The notes under the pieces were generated by a model. The model was not told the origin of the DNA, did not search any database, and saw only the letters and a list, made by a program, of their open reading frames with translations. This document shows, piece after piece, positions 1-6,919 of a DNA stretch of 14,850 nucleotides; within the stretch, counting starts at the first letter, position 1, and each line of letters starts with the position of its first letter. The position numbers were made by a program, and so were the translations under genes. Source of the DNA: JAEXNA01 sp050486105 (GTDB lineage: Bacteria > Vulcanimicrobiota > Xenobia > Xenobiales > JADMJV01); assembly GCA_050486105.1 (NCBI GenBank), contig JBJHCR010000154.1:1-14850 (forward strand), given 5' to 3'.

Positions 1-2
1 CC

Positions 3-200
3 GAATCCGACATCGTCTGGGCCCACACCATCTTCGTGATGGAAACCCAGCATCGTCGCCAACTCCAAAGCAGGTTCGGCGATCTCTTGGCCAACACAAA
101 CCTCATCAATCTCGACATCCCCGACGCGTATCAGGCTATGGACCCCGAACTTGTGGACCTACTCACGCTTGCCGTGACGCAAGCGCTGGGCCTTAAGTAG
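3..200 (+). CDS. C-terminal part of a low-molecular-weight protein-tyrosine-phosphatase-like protein (partial)
   Basis: This frame is open from the window edge to TAG at 198-200 and gives 65 residues. The visible segment contains a VWAHTIFVME stretch, then LDIPDAYQAMDPEL and a short C-terminal helix. This is the usual ending of the predicted protein tyrosine phosphatases of the COG4551 type, where the LDIPD-x-Y-x-x-MDPEL motif holds the general-acid aspartate region. The P-loop with the catalytic cysteine would lie upstream, outside the window. Family members are small cytoplasmic proteins of about 110 residues, so roughly the last 60% is present. The role is inferred from the family; substrates are unknown. 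Only about 300 bases separate it from the defence-type ATPase, but nothing shows that they work together. Confidence 0.7.
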   Translation, partial: ESDIVWAHTIFVMETQHRRQLQSRFGDLLANTNLINLDIPDAYQAMDPELVDLLTLAVTQALGLK

Positions 201-211
201 AGCAGAGCATC

Positions 212-232
212 GACTGGCTGTTTCCACCGCTC
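212..232 (+). repeat. Direct repeat, copy 1
   Basis: A 21-base element with core TGTTTCCACCGCTC. It matches the copy at 357-377 at 19 of 21 positions, 145 bases apart, in the leader of the ATPase/HNH cassette. The flanks outside the element are not similar. It could be a regulator binding site, the footprint of an insertion, or chance. Confidence 0.5.
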
Positions 233-356
233 GGCGGGTAGGACGGGAATTGCAGTGGCTCCCACTCCTCACGGCAGAGGCTGAAAAGGGAAAGGTTCCC
301 TGGAGTAAAGAGGCTGTGCGCCGAACCAATCCACATCGCCAAACTCGCTTCGTTTG

Positions 357-377
357 GACTCGGTGTTTCCACCGCTC
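357..377 (+). repeat. Direct repeat, copy 2
   Basis: Second copy of the element at 212-232, in the same orientation, with 19 of 21 bases identical (the two differences are G/C and C/G swaps near the 5' end). It lies about 130 bases upstream of the preferred ATPase start. Confidence 0.5.
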
Positions 378-507
378 AGAAAGTGAGCCACCCAACGCCG
401 AAGAACTCTGGCTGGGAGTTGCCAACGGGGAAAGTCCAAAAGCTGGTGGGCCACGATCGAATGTTTCTTTAAAAAGGGAAGCGCGTACAACTGAGAAACT
501 CATTCTT

Positions 508-2118
508 GTGACCATTCTGCATCGTCTTAAACCCGCTGACCGAGCCGAAGCTGTGTTTCGGCTCCTTGAGCATCAAGGTCACGAACGCGTTGTGACAGAC
601 GATGAGACCTACATGGAGTTACCTGTGGGAGGAGAGAACCAGGTCGAACTTGTTGTTTCTGCCTCCGGTAAAGTTACGGTTCGTACGAAGCCTCCTCAAG
701 CAAATACCGGGTTTTCCGCAATTATTGAATACCCCGCATTCGCGGGAGATGGCCAGCAAAGTGTAGGGTTTTTTCGGAAGCTCGGTTTCGAAGGCGACGC
801 AGCAGGTTTGTTCTGCCCCCCGCCCGCTGTCATCGATGGCCTTGTACACGCTCCGGCGCTTCGATGTAATAACATTAGGCTTAAAAACTTCTGTGGTTTT
901 GAAAGCATCAATCTTGAAACCAAAGATAATGATGTCTGCGCAATCATCGGAAACAATGGTTCCGGTAAGACCTCGATCCTGGACGCACTAGCAATATCGC
1001 TTTCGTGGCTCACCAAACGGGTCGAAAACCGAAAGTCCAGTGGAAGACGACCATCTAAGAGCCAGATAAAGAATGGAGCTCAGCATTGCGAATTGGAGAT
1101 AAGTGTCTCATTCTATGGCAATGAGCGAACTTGGACGATAGTAGAGAAAGCGAAGGCATCCCAGGTCGAGGTGACCTCAGAGTTCGGCGACCTGAATCCA
1201 ATTGTTCGAGACCTCCAGTGGGAGTACAACGAGGATAGACTGCCAATCAATTTGCCTGTAGTTGTATATTACCCAGTAAATCGCGCCGTGTTGGATGTGC
1301 CTCGCCGGATCAGAACAAAACACGATTTCGGACCACTGGAGGCCTATCACGAGGCTCTCTCGGCTGGAGGTCGTGACTTTCGGCTTTTCTTTGAGTGGTT
1401 CAGGGAGCGTGAAAATCTTGAGAACGAATTGTTCCGAGACCATCCCGATGGATCGCCGGACCCGCAGCTTCAGGCAGTTCGAGATGCAGTAAACGTTTTC
1501 ACTGGGCTTGGAAATCTGAGAGTTCGAAGAAAGCCGAAGCAACGGATGGTAGTCCAAAAGGGCGACGAAGAGCTAGACGTTGAGCAGTTGTCTGATGGGG
1601 AAAAATGTCTGCTCGCCTTGGTAGGCGATCTTGCAAGACGGCTCGCCCTGGCCAACCCTGATCACGCGGAACCTTTAACTGGGAATGGTATCGTTCTAAT
1701 TGACGAAATCGAACTTCACCTCCATCCATCGTGGCAAAGGCAGGTTCTTAAGAAGCTTAAGAAGACGTTCCCAAACTGTCAGTTTTTTATCACGACCCAC
1801 TCTCCGCTTGTGCTCAGTCAGTTGCCGCGAGACTCCGTGCGAATACTGGAACAATTCAAGGTGCTCGAAAGTGGGGCATTCGTCGAGGGACGAGAGGCCA
1901 ATTCCATTCTGGTTGAGCTGATGAATGTGCCTGTCTTCCCGAAAGAGACCGCTGCCGTCATTGACAAGATAAACCACTACACGCAGGCTGAAGAGTTTGA
2001 CAAAGCTCGCTCCTTAGTTGACGGCCTAGCAGAAAAACTTGGAGAGAATGATCCTGAGATAGTTCACCAACGTAGCGCCATCGACTTCCTTGAAGCCGGA
2101 GTCTTTGAGGACGACTAG
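508..2118 (+). CDS. ptuA: AAA/ABC-type ATPase of a Septu-like anti-phage system (PtuA-like)
   Basis: From GTG 508 this is 536 residues. Visible motifs are Walker A GNNGSGKT (residues 148-155), an ABC-type signature LSDGEK (361-366), Walker B GIVLIDE (394-400) followed by ELHLHPSWQ, and the switch histidine in FFITTHSP (H431). The C-terminus ends in an acidic helical stretch (FDKARSLVDGLAEKLGEND). This is the architecture of the SMC/RecF-like ATPases found next to HNH nucleases in Septu and in the effector pair of type I-A retrons (Ec78). The HNH gene begins on the base after this stop. In known systems the ATPase complex restrains and guides the nuclease until phage infection; that role here is inferred. 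The start is uncertain: TTG 250 and ATG 613 are alternatives, and about 115 residues precede the ATPase fold. Its A+T content is well above that of the right-hand genes. Confidence 0.8.
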   Translation: MTILHRLKPADRAEAVFRLLEHQGHERVVTDDETYMELPVGGENQVELVVSASGKVTVRTKPPQANTGFSAIIEYPAFAGDGQQSVGFFRKLGFEGDAAGLFCPPPAVIDGLVHAPALRCNNIRLKNFCGFESINLETKDNDVCAIIGNNGSGKTSILDALAISLSWLTKRVENRKSSGRRPSKSQIKNGAQHCELEISVSFYGNERTWTIVEKAKASQVEVTSEFGDLNPIVRDLQWEYNEDRLPINLPVVVYYPVNRAVLDVPRRIRTKHDFGPLEAYHEALSAGGRDFRLFFEWFRERENLENELFRDHPDGSPDPQLQAVRDAVNVFTGLGNLRVRRKPKQRMVVQKGDEELDVEQLSDGEKCLLALVGDLARRLALANPDHAEPLTGNGIVLIDEIELHLHPSWQRQVLKKLKKTFPNCQFFITTHSPLVLSQLPRDSVRILEQFKVLESGAFVEGREANSILVELMNVPVFPKETAAVIDKINHYTQAEEFDKARSLVDGLAEKLGENDPEIVHQRSAIDFLEAGVFEDD

Positions 2119-2775
2119 GTGTACTGGATACAAAAGAAAACCGAGCCAGAAAGCTTAATTACCGAAAGAGCGACCCACAAGAAGCGTATCGCCGAATCTG
2201 ACTATGAGGTCTGGAGGTTTCTTCAGGCGGCTACTAAGGCTGACATTAAAAGGGCCCTGATAGAGGAACAGAGAGGAGTGTGCTGCTATTGCACGTCCTC
2301 CGTGAATGCAAGCACTTGTCGTGTTGAGCATTGGGAGTCTCAGTCATCGGAGCCGAGGAAGCGTCTCGACTGGTCAAATCTGTTGGCGGCTTGTCGGGGA
2401 GGAGAAGGTTGCCCAGGCGGGCACCACTGCGACGTACTCAAGGGCGGGCGATGCGTTACAGCAAATCCCCAGAGGGAAGGGCACGTTAAGTCGATCAAGT
2501 ACGACAACTCGGGACGGATGTCCAGCTCGATAACAGAAATACAGGAAGATATTGATAACGTGCTCGGGCTAAATGTCGATGCTTTGATGCGAGCCAGAAA
2601 GTCGGTCCTGACAACCTTCTTAAAGCAGTGGGTCAAAAAGCCAGAGTCACTTGATAGAAAGAAAAGGACCCGATTAGCAGAGAAGGTCAGAAAACTTATC
2701 GACCAAAATCCAGCCACACCATTTCATCAGATCATCCTGTTCTATCTAACCAAGGATTCAAATTGGTCTGGATGA
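2119..2775 (+). CDS. ptuB: HNH endonuclease, PtuB/TIGR02646-type effector
   Basis: This protein has 218 residues and starts at GTG 2119, directly after the ATPase stop. TGAGG at 2106-2110 provides a well-placed ribosome site inside the ATPase gene, so the two are almost certainly translationally coupled. The HNH core is visible: CCYC (55-58), RVEHW with the first His at H71, LDWSNLL with N87, AAC (C92), and HHCDVLKG (102-109). The cysteines would bind structural zinc. Family members usually read CN..KG near the end; here it is CD..KG, with extra Cys98 and a glycine-rich insert before it. In Septu the nuclease cuts nucleic acid on phage infection, in complex with the ATPase. Function is inferred from the motif set plus the neighbour. 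The C-terminal half is basic (KKPESLDRKKRTRLAEK) and may bind nucleic acid. Confidence 0.8.
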   Translation: MYWIQKKTEPESLITERATHKKRIAESDYEVWRFLQAATKADIKRALIEEQRGVCCYCTSSVNASTCRVEHWESQSSEPRKRLDWSNLLAACRGGEGCPGGHHCDVLKGGRCVTANPQREGHVKSIKYDNSGRMSSSITEIQEDIDNVLGLNVDALMRARKSVLTTFLKQWVKKPESLDRKKRTRLAEKVRKLIDQNPATPFHQIILFYLTKDSNWSG

Positions 2776-2791
2776 CGAATTCCACTGCACT

Positions 2792-2812
2792 GGTCCCCCA
2801 TCCCTGGGGACC
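2792..2812. terminator. Perfect 7-bp inverted repeat after the HNH gene
   Basis: GGTCCCC (2792-2798), a 7-base loop, then GGGGACC (2806-2812), starting 17 bases after the HNH stop. A further GGGGACT follows at 2814-2820 and could pair in competition with the right arm. There is no T-run, so intrinsic termination is only a guess. It may instead be a dispersed palindromic element or a protein site. Confidence 0.35.
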
Positions 2813-2876
2813 TGGGGACTAGATTCACTCAAGAGATGGGTCAGCCGAGAAAGCCCGACAACCACAGGCTTCGTTC

Positions 2877-3497
2877 TTGACTCAGGATCGCACTTCACCT
2901 GCCCTCATTCAAAGAGTCTGGAGGAGCCTTCCTCACTCGTCGCTGGACAATCAAGATATCTGGCGGTTCGATGGAGTTCAAGCTCGCTATCGCCGCTATT
3001 GCGAGTACTACGGATTGGAATATTCCGAGCTGGAAGTCAAGGCCTATGACAGAGAACGGCAGTGGACTTCGGGGATTCTAGACGTGCTGATTGGGAGAAT
3101 GAAGAGGGGTGATCTGGCCGCAGCCGAGATCGGGATCGAGATGATGGAAGAAGACCGAGGGTTGGCGTTTGGGCCGATCACCAAGTCCAACATTCCGAGG
3201 GCTTTGACAAAGTGCGCTCTCTCCAACGAGCAAATGGATCGGATTAGAAAGCGAGTCGTTCAGATGCTTCTCCGCCCCTTTCTTCCTAAGGATTTTCGAC
3301 AGTACGCCTGGCTTGCACGGCGGGTGGGCATGCAAGAGTGGGCTGGGGCGCTCGAGGAGGTTGAAGGGGATGATGCTTGGGTCGCCTGGTACGTGGAGTA
3401 TCTGCTCAAACCAAACCCCCCTCGGCCACCGTATGGACTCATTTTTGATCGAATGGATTGGCATGCGAGAGCTTTAGTGGATCCTCAGTCCAGGTAA
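2877..3497 (+). CDS. Hypothetical cytoplasmic protein
   Basis: This protein has 206 residues and I do not recognise its family. It is charged, tryptophan/tyrosine-rich and predicted mainly helical, with no signal peptide, membrane segment, nucleotide-binding loop or clear catalytic motif. The central segment (about residues 100-155: SNIPRAL, then IRKRVVQMLL, then FRQYAWLARRVGMQEW) looks like the most ordered and conserved-type part. The start is weak: the only upstream in-frame candidate is TTG 2877, with AGG eight bases before it, and the frame is closed by TAG at 2820-2822. It begins about 100 bases after the HNH gene on the same strand, with a hairpin between. It could be a third defence-cassette gene or simply the next gene; I cannot tell which. 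Confidence 0.6.
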   Translation: MTQDRTSPALIQRVWRSLPHSSLDNQDIWRFDGVQARYRRYCEYYGLEYSELEVKAYDRERQWTSGILDVLIGRMKRGDLAAAEIGIEMMEEDRGLAFGPITKSNIPRALTKCALSNEQMDRIRKRVVQMLLRPFLPKDFRQYAWLARRVGMQEWAGALEEVEGDDAWVAWYVEYLLKPNPPRPPYGLIFDRMDWHARALVDPQSR

Positions 3498-3525
3498 AGA
3501 GCCATCGGACTTGAAATGATCAGGA

Positions 3526-4227
3526 ATGACGTTACGAGACTTCCTCCTTACCCTTTGTGTGGTCGCCCTTGTGGGCGCTTTTTTCCAATCTACTCGAAGT
3601 CTCGAGCCTCCGGCGAGCCCAAGGCTACGGGTGGAGGTTTCCGGTCCAACCCAAAGCTTGGAGGATTTGGTAATAAGGGCCAGTCTCACTTCGGACGAGC
3701 CGATGCATGCATACTTAACCGGTGCAATGCCAAGCAGTGATATTTCGCTTAGTATGGGTGACAACGAGTGGTTGTTTTTTCCAGCTGAATCGCTATCGAC
3801 AGAGGAAAGGGACGAACATCTGCGCCCTTTTACTCTCTCTATGGTCCCAGAGCCAATGAGTCTGGGCCGGGAATTCAGCTGGGAGGTCCGCCCTGCTCAA
3901 CTCTACTGCAGCGATAGAGCCGCCCTCGAGCAAACTTTCGGAGAAGTTCCTCTTAGGCTCAAGTTCTCTGTCAGAGTAGGAGTTGAGGGTACGGACTCTC
4001 CCCTGGGTGTACTCTCCCAGACAGTCGACATCCCACCTATACCGGCACTCGGCGAGCGAAAAGCCGCTAAGACTCCTGGCTCCAGGAAGCACTCTACTAC
4101 CTTCCGAGTCAAGAGGATGACTAAGTCGGTCTTGGAGGAGCACGGGTCTACGGATGATGACAGTGCGGCAATTGCAGGTTTTGTGAAACGAGAGTTGGAT
4201 TCTACGGAGACGGGGGATGGAAAGTAG
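3526..4227 (+). CDS. Exported protein of unknown function
   Basis: This protein has 233 residues. The N-terminus (MTLRD, then the hydrophobic run FLLTLCVVALVGAFF to about residue 20) is a signal peptide or membrane anchor. The rest alternates hydrophobic and polar residues (LRVEVSGP, LVIRASL, LRLKFSVRVGV), suggesting a beta-sandwich outside the cytoplasm. The last 60 residues are basic, then Asp/Glu/Ser-rich and probably disordered. I recognise no family. ATG 3526 has AGGA directly against it with no spacer, which is unusual, but no downstream start would keep the hydrophobic segment intact. It lies 28 bases after the preceding gene on the same strand and may be co-transcribed with it. It meets the next gene tail to tail across a hairpin. 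Confidence 0.65.
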   Translation: MTLRDFLLTLCVVALVGAFFQSTRSLEPPASPRLRVEVSGPTQSLEDLVIRASLTSDEPMHAYLTGAMPSSDISLSMGDNEWLFFPAESLSTEERDEHLRPFTLSMVPEPMSLGREFSWEVRPAQLYCSDRAALEQTFGEVPLRLKFSVRVGVEGTDSPLGVLSQTVDIPPIPALGERKAAKTPGSRKHSTTFRVKRMTKSVLEEHGSTDDDSAAIAGFVKRELDSTETGDGK

Positions 4228-4255
4228 AGGAAGCCCCCCTTGCCTTCAAGATGTT

Positions 4256-4272
4256 TGAGAACCTGGTTCTCA
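4256..4272. terminator. Hairpin between convergent genes
   Basis: TGAGAAC, loop CTG, GTTCTCA: a perfect 7-bp stem with a 3-base loop, sited exactly where the plus-strand gene ending at 4227 and the minus-strand gene ending at 4270 converge. The right arm includes the minus-strand stop codon. Position favours a shared terminator; the absence of a T-run on either side is against a strong intrinsic one. Confidence 0.4.
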
Positions 4273-5169
4273 GAGTAACTTCCGAATGTCGAGCGTCCAC
4301 CAGTTTTCACGGTTCGCATAGTGCAACAGCGGGCCGCGTCCGGTCAGGAGTCTGTTCTCCGCGGGTAGCTCAAGGTTGAATTCCTTGACTAGGGCGGTGG
4401 TCTCCGTTCCCAGAGTGACGAGACTTGCCACGGCGAATTCGTCGGAGTATCCGCCCACCAGCAGAGCTTTGTCGCCCCAGACAGCTAGGGCTTTGCAGCC
4501 CCGCCGAAATTTGTTTTGCCAGAGAGTCTCAGTTTTGTCCTTGAGAGAGACTCGCAACACCGGAAAATCTGTGAAATAGCAGGCATAAACGTCCCCTTTT
4601 TCCACGTTGAGAGAGTAGCAATCTAAGATTTCACCTTCATACTGCCACTTGAGGTTCCCCTTCAGATCGAATTCTGTGAGCCCGTCCCATCGACCGTTCC
4701 AAGCCCTGTTGTGCAGAGAGCCCTCGTCAAAGTAGGAGACCCATACGGTGTCGTCCTGGGCGATCTGAACGTCTTCTACCGCATCTCCCACCTTGAAAAT
4801 GCTCTCTACTTCACCGTTCGCGCTGAGCACCTTGGCATTGAAGTCATCTTCCGGCCCACACCTAGCACCAACCAGCAAGAACCGACCTTCCGATAGCGCC
4901 TGAGGGATAACGTGGATGAAGTCGAGACGCTCCAATTCAAGGGTTTGAAGCAGGGCTTTGTCGCTGAGGCGCCATAGGGTGGCACCATAGGGCTCGTCGG
5001 GGCGATTACAGGCAAAACCTCTGTTGCGTTCATGAGCCCGCTCAAGATCTGCCTCGGATACCGTGATCAAAACGAGTTCATCTCCTGGCGCGACATTCCA
5101 ATTGGAAATAATCTGGCCTGGAGGCAACAGTCCATGAAGTGCCAGTTTGTGTCTGAAGAATTCGTGCAT
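4270..5169 (-). CDS. Beta-propeller-like protein of unknown function
   Basis: This protein has 299 residues from ATG 5169 (complement) to a TGA at 4270. There is no signal peptide or membrane segment, so it is probably cytoplasmic. The sequence shows repeated strand-rich units of about 45 residues: ELVLITVSE, GRFLLVGAR, DTVWVSYFDEG, GDVYACYFTD, DKALLVGGYSD. Several carry the 'aspartate/tryptophan then VWVSYF' look of propeller blades, with a FDLKGNLKWQYEGE segment typical of PQQ/WD-type repeats. Such folds are usually binding scaffolds, and no catalytic residues can be named. No good ribosome site is visible upstream of the ATG. Its promoter side is occupied by the transposase remnant, so insertion may have altered its upstream region. 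The propeller assignment is inference from pattern only. Confidence 0.6.
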   Translation of the reverse strand: MHEFFRHKLALHGLLPPGQIISNWNVAPGDELVLITVSEADLERAHERNRGFACNRPDEPYGATLWRLSDKALLQTLELERLDFIHVIPQALSEGRFLLVGARCGPEDDFNAKVLSANGEVESIFKVGDAVEDVQIAQDDTVWVSYFDEGSLHNRAWNGRWDGLTEFDLKGNLKWQYEGEILDCYSLNVEKGDVYACYFTDFPVLRVSLKDKTETLWQNKFRRGCKALAVWGDKALLVGGYSDEFAVASLVTLGTETTALVKEFNLELPAENRLLTGRGPLLHYANRENWWTLDIRKLL

Positions 5170-5210
5170 TGGATCAGTATAATCACTGGCAACCTCTTAG
5201 ACCACCGCGG

Positions 5211-5510
5211 CAGCTACGATTAGACGCCTGGCAAACCACCGTGACCAAGACGTTCCGGCTTGTAGGTGTTCGCAACGAGAAAACCGGCAAGCATCACCTA
5301 TACATCACCAACGTCCCGCGGGAGCGGCTTTCACGATTGGATATCTCCCGCGTTTACGCGGCGCGTCGGATTCCGTTACGAGAAGGTTCGCCTCGAGCAG
5401 ACGGAACGGTCCTCCAAGACAAGCTCAGCAAGCGTACCTACGTGGTCAGAGACGGTCATGTGGAGATCGAGTGGAACGAGCGAGCGGCGGCTATACTGGT
5501 TCCTGCCTAG
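5211..5510 (+). pseudogene. Remnant of an IS4-type (DDE) transposase
   Basis: The plus frame at about 5211-5369 reads RLVGVRNEKTGKHHLYITN, VPRERLSRLDISRVYAAR. This closely follows the segment of IS4-family DDE transposases just before the catalytic glutamate (FRVVGV..E.G.YHLYLTNLP...., YRARW.IELLFKELK). Immediately after AAR the expected W-x-IELLFKELK is missing. The frame continues with unrelated residues to TAG 5510, and the neighbouring frame offers only FRYEKVRLEQ, suggesting deletion and frameshift. The N-terminal two thirds, including the two catalytic aspartates, is also absent, and no terminal inverted repeats are visible. It is a dead fragment between two minus-strand genes, evidence of past transposition. 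The last 20 bases overlap the end of the 5491 gene. Confidence 0.55.
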
Positions 5511-6819
5511 ACTCGACCAATTGCACGCTCAGTCTTCGCCACTCGTCTTGCAGTTTGCCAAGGTCTTTGTTTATGGCGGAATCGACCTTGGCAATAGTCT
5601 GCGTCAACATTATCGCACTGTAACCCCCGGCTCCGGCCAGAAAGATCGCCGGAGGGAAGACGAATTTCAAAACCAGGCCGCTTACCGCCACTCCTCCCGC
5701 CAACTTCAGGAGCGCCTTGTGCCGCTCCCTATCGTGCACCACCAGGTCGAAACTGTCCGCGTTGAACTGCTGGTTTATCCCCGCGCAGATTTCAACCAGG
5801 TCCGACTGCTTGTGGCTTTCTTCCAGACCGAATCCCGTGATGTCGGTCTTGATATGATCGCAGGTAGCGAAGACCGCCATGGATACGGAACCCGCGGGGA
5901 GACTGAACTCTTCCTTTTGCAACACGACTCCGTGGCGAATCCAATACATGACCGATTTGTTTTGCGGAAGTCTCCAACCCCCGTTCTTGCCCGACTGATA
6001 GTAGGCGTGAGCCGACAGCAGGGCGGCGGCTCTCACCTCGTGCTCAGGGGGGCGACTATCAAAGAAATGGGTGAGCGCTTGGAGCTTGGAATGGCCCGCA
6101 AAGTGGCCTGAATTTTCCAGGGTCGCGGGCGGAATTGTGAGTGCGGGCTGACCCTTCATCCAGAACATCCTGACCGGGTGGTTGGACCTACTGAAGCCGT
6201 GACCAGAGACTCGTTGGAAGCCGTCGATTCTGCGGCCGTCCAAAAACACTCGAAGCGGACAGGAAAACAGAATCTCCGAGAACACCTGGCCAAGATGCGC
6301 GTTCAGCATCGCCGCCTGGATACCCCGAATGATCGGGAAACCTTTTCCCTGTTCCGCGGTGCGATGGGAAATGTCTAAGCGAACCTTCCGGTCAGGCAAA
6401 TTCGACACCCCACTGTCGTGGAGGTCGAAGCCATCCCAGAAATAGCCGCGACCGCCGATTTCGATCTGGAAGGGGCGACGCAGGTTTAGCCCCACCGCCC
6501 AAAGCGAACTACGAAAGTTCTGCCACCAAGGCACCGGGTGTTCGGCAGGGTCGAAGAAGCTTGTCATGCAAGAGGCATCCAGAGCTTTCGCCGGCCGAAA
6601 CTCAAACACGGTGTCGGTGCTGGTCTGGTGAATTTGAAGGCCCTCAGCGCCGGACAGCACGACGCCCTGTCCCAGTTTCACCACCCAGGCGTCGGGAAAC
6701 GGAAGCTGGTACTGCGCGATCTTCTCCAGAGCTTTCTCCTCGTTCATGGTGAAGCTTCCGGAGGAATCGACAGGGTTCGTGTATTGCGACTTTAAAAGTT
6801 CCTCTAGCGACTGGTTCAT
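5491..6819 (-). CDS. Large protein of unknown function with C-terminal hydrophobic hairpin
   Basis: This protein has 442 residues from ATG 6819. A TTG two codons upstream is possible but less likely. The N-terminus (residues about 20-75: SFTMNEEKALEKIAQYQLP, then WVVKLGQGVVLSGAEGLQI, then TDTVFEFRP) resembles the start of GHKL/Hsp90-like folds, where a helix carries the ATP-binding Asn. I see no clear N-box or DxGxG motif, so an active ATPase is doubtful. A second half contains a SGHFAG...HFFDSRPPEHEVRAAAL segment I cannot assign. Residues 370-412 form two hydrophobic stretches (LAGGVAVSGLVLKFVF and PAIFLAGAGGYSAIML), a probable membrane hairpin, followed by a charged tail. No signal peptide is present, so the bulk should be cytoplasmic. 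It diverges from the Uma2 gene across 100 bases that hold a 12-base palindrome. Confidence 0.65.
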   Translation of the reverse strand: MNQSLEELLKSQYTNPVDSSGSFTMNEEKALEKIAQYQLPFPDAWVVKLGQGVVLSGAEGLQIHQTSTDTVFEFRPAKALDASCMTSFFDPAEHPVPWWQNFRSSLWAVGLNLRRPFQIEIGGRGYFWDGFDLHDSGVSNLPDRKVRLDISHRTAEQGKGFPIIRGIQAAMLNAHLGQVFSEILFSCPLRVFLDGRRIDGFQRVSGHGFSRSNHPVRMFWMKGQPALTIPPATLENSGHFAGHSKLQALTHFFDSRPPEHEVRAAALLSAHAYYQSGKNGGWRLPQNKSVMYWIRHGVVLQKEEFSLPAGSVSMAVFATCDHIKTDITGFGLEESHKQSDLVEICAGINQQFNADSFDLVVHDRERHKALLKLAGGVAVSGLVLKFVFPPAIFLAGAGGYSAIMLTQTIAKVDSAINKDLGKLQDEWRRLSVQLVESRQEPV

Positions 6820-6830
6820 CGTCAAACACT

Positions 6831-6842
6831 TCTGACGTCAGA
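6831..6842. promoter_or_regulatory. 12-base perfect palindrome in a divergent promoter gap
   Basis: TCTGACGTCAGA is self-complementary over its full length. It sits 11 bases upstream of the minus-strand start at 6819, inside the 100-base gap shared with the Uma2 gene (start 6920). This is a plausible dimeric regulator site; no known operator is claimed. Confidence 0.35.
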
Positions 6843-6919
6843 GGCAAGCTCCTATGAGTTCGGCCGCGCGTGGTGCTGAACTCTCCAAAGACGGACTTCG
6901 ATAAATTGAGTTCGAAGTT

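Larger units (their letters stand above)
201..507. other. Intergenic stretch upstream of the ATPase gene
   Basis: This stretch of about 300 bases lies between the phosphatase tail and my preferred start of the ATPase. The ATPase frame stays open back to a TTG at 250, but the residues encoded there (250-507) look like random read-through: rich in Arg, Pro and Ser with no domain-like pattern. I therefore treat the stretch as mostly non-coding. It holds two 21-base direct repeats (listed separately). I see no tRNA, no clear promoter and no retron-like paired a1/a2 arms. Confidence 0.45.

Noticed and set aside
201..507. Retron msr/msd non-coding RNA upstream of the ATPase/HNH pair
   Set aside because: The pair also occurs as a retron effector, but no reverse transcriptase gene is present and I could not find paired inverted arms.
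250..507. Coding sequence as part of the ATPase from TTG 250
   Set aside because: The frame is open, but the 86 residues are Arg/Pro/Ser-rich and not domain-like; GTG 508 is preferred. This remains uncertain.
5170..5210. Promoter for the 4270-5169 gene (TTGCCA and TATACT on the minus strand)
   Set aside because: The two boxes are only five bases apart, far from the 16-18 needed.
5266..6111. 281-residue plus-strand frame
   Set aside because: It lies antisense to the 5491-6819 gene and has no domain pattern beyond the transposase relic edge; treated as a shadow frame.
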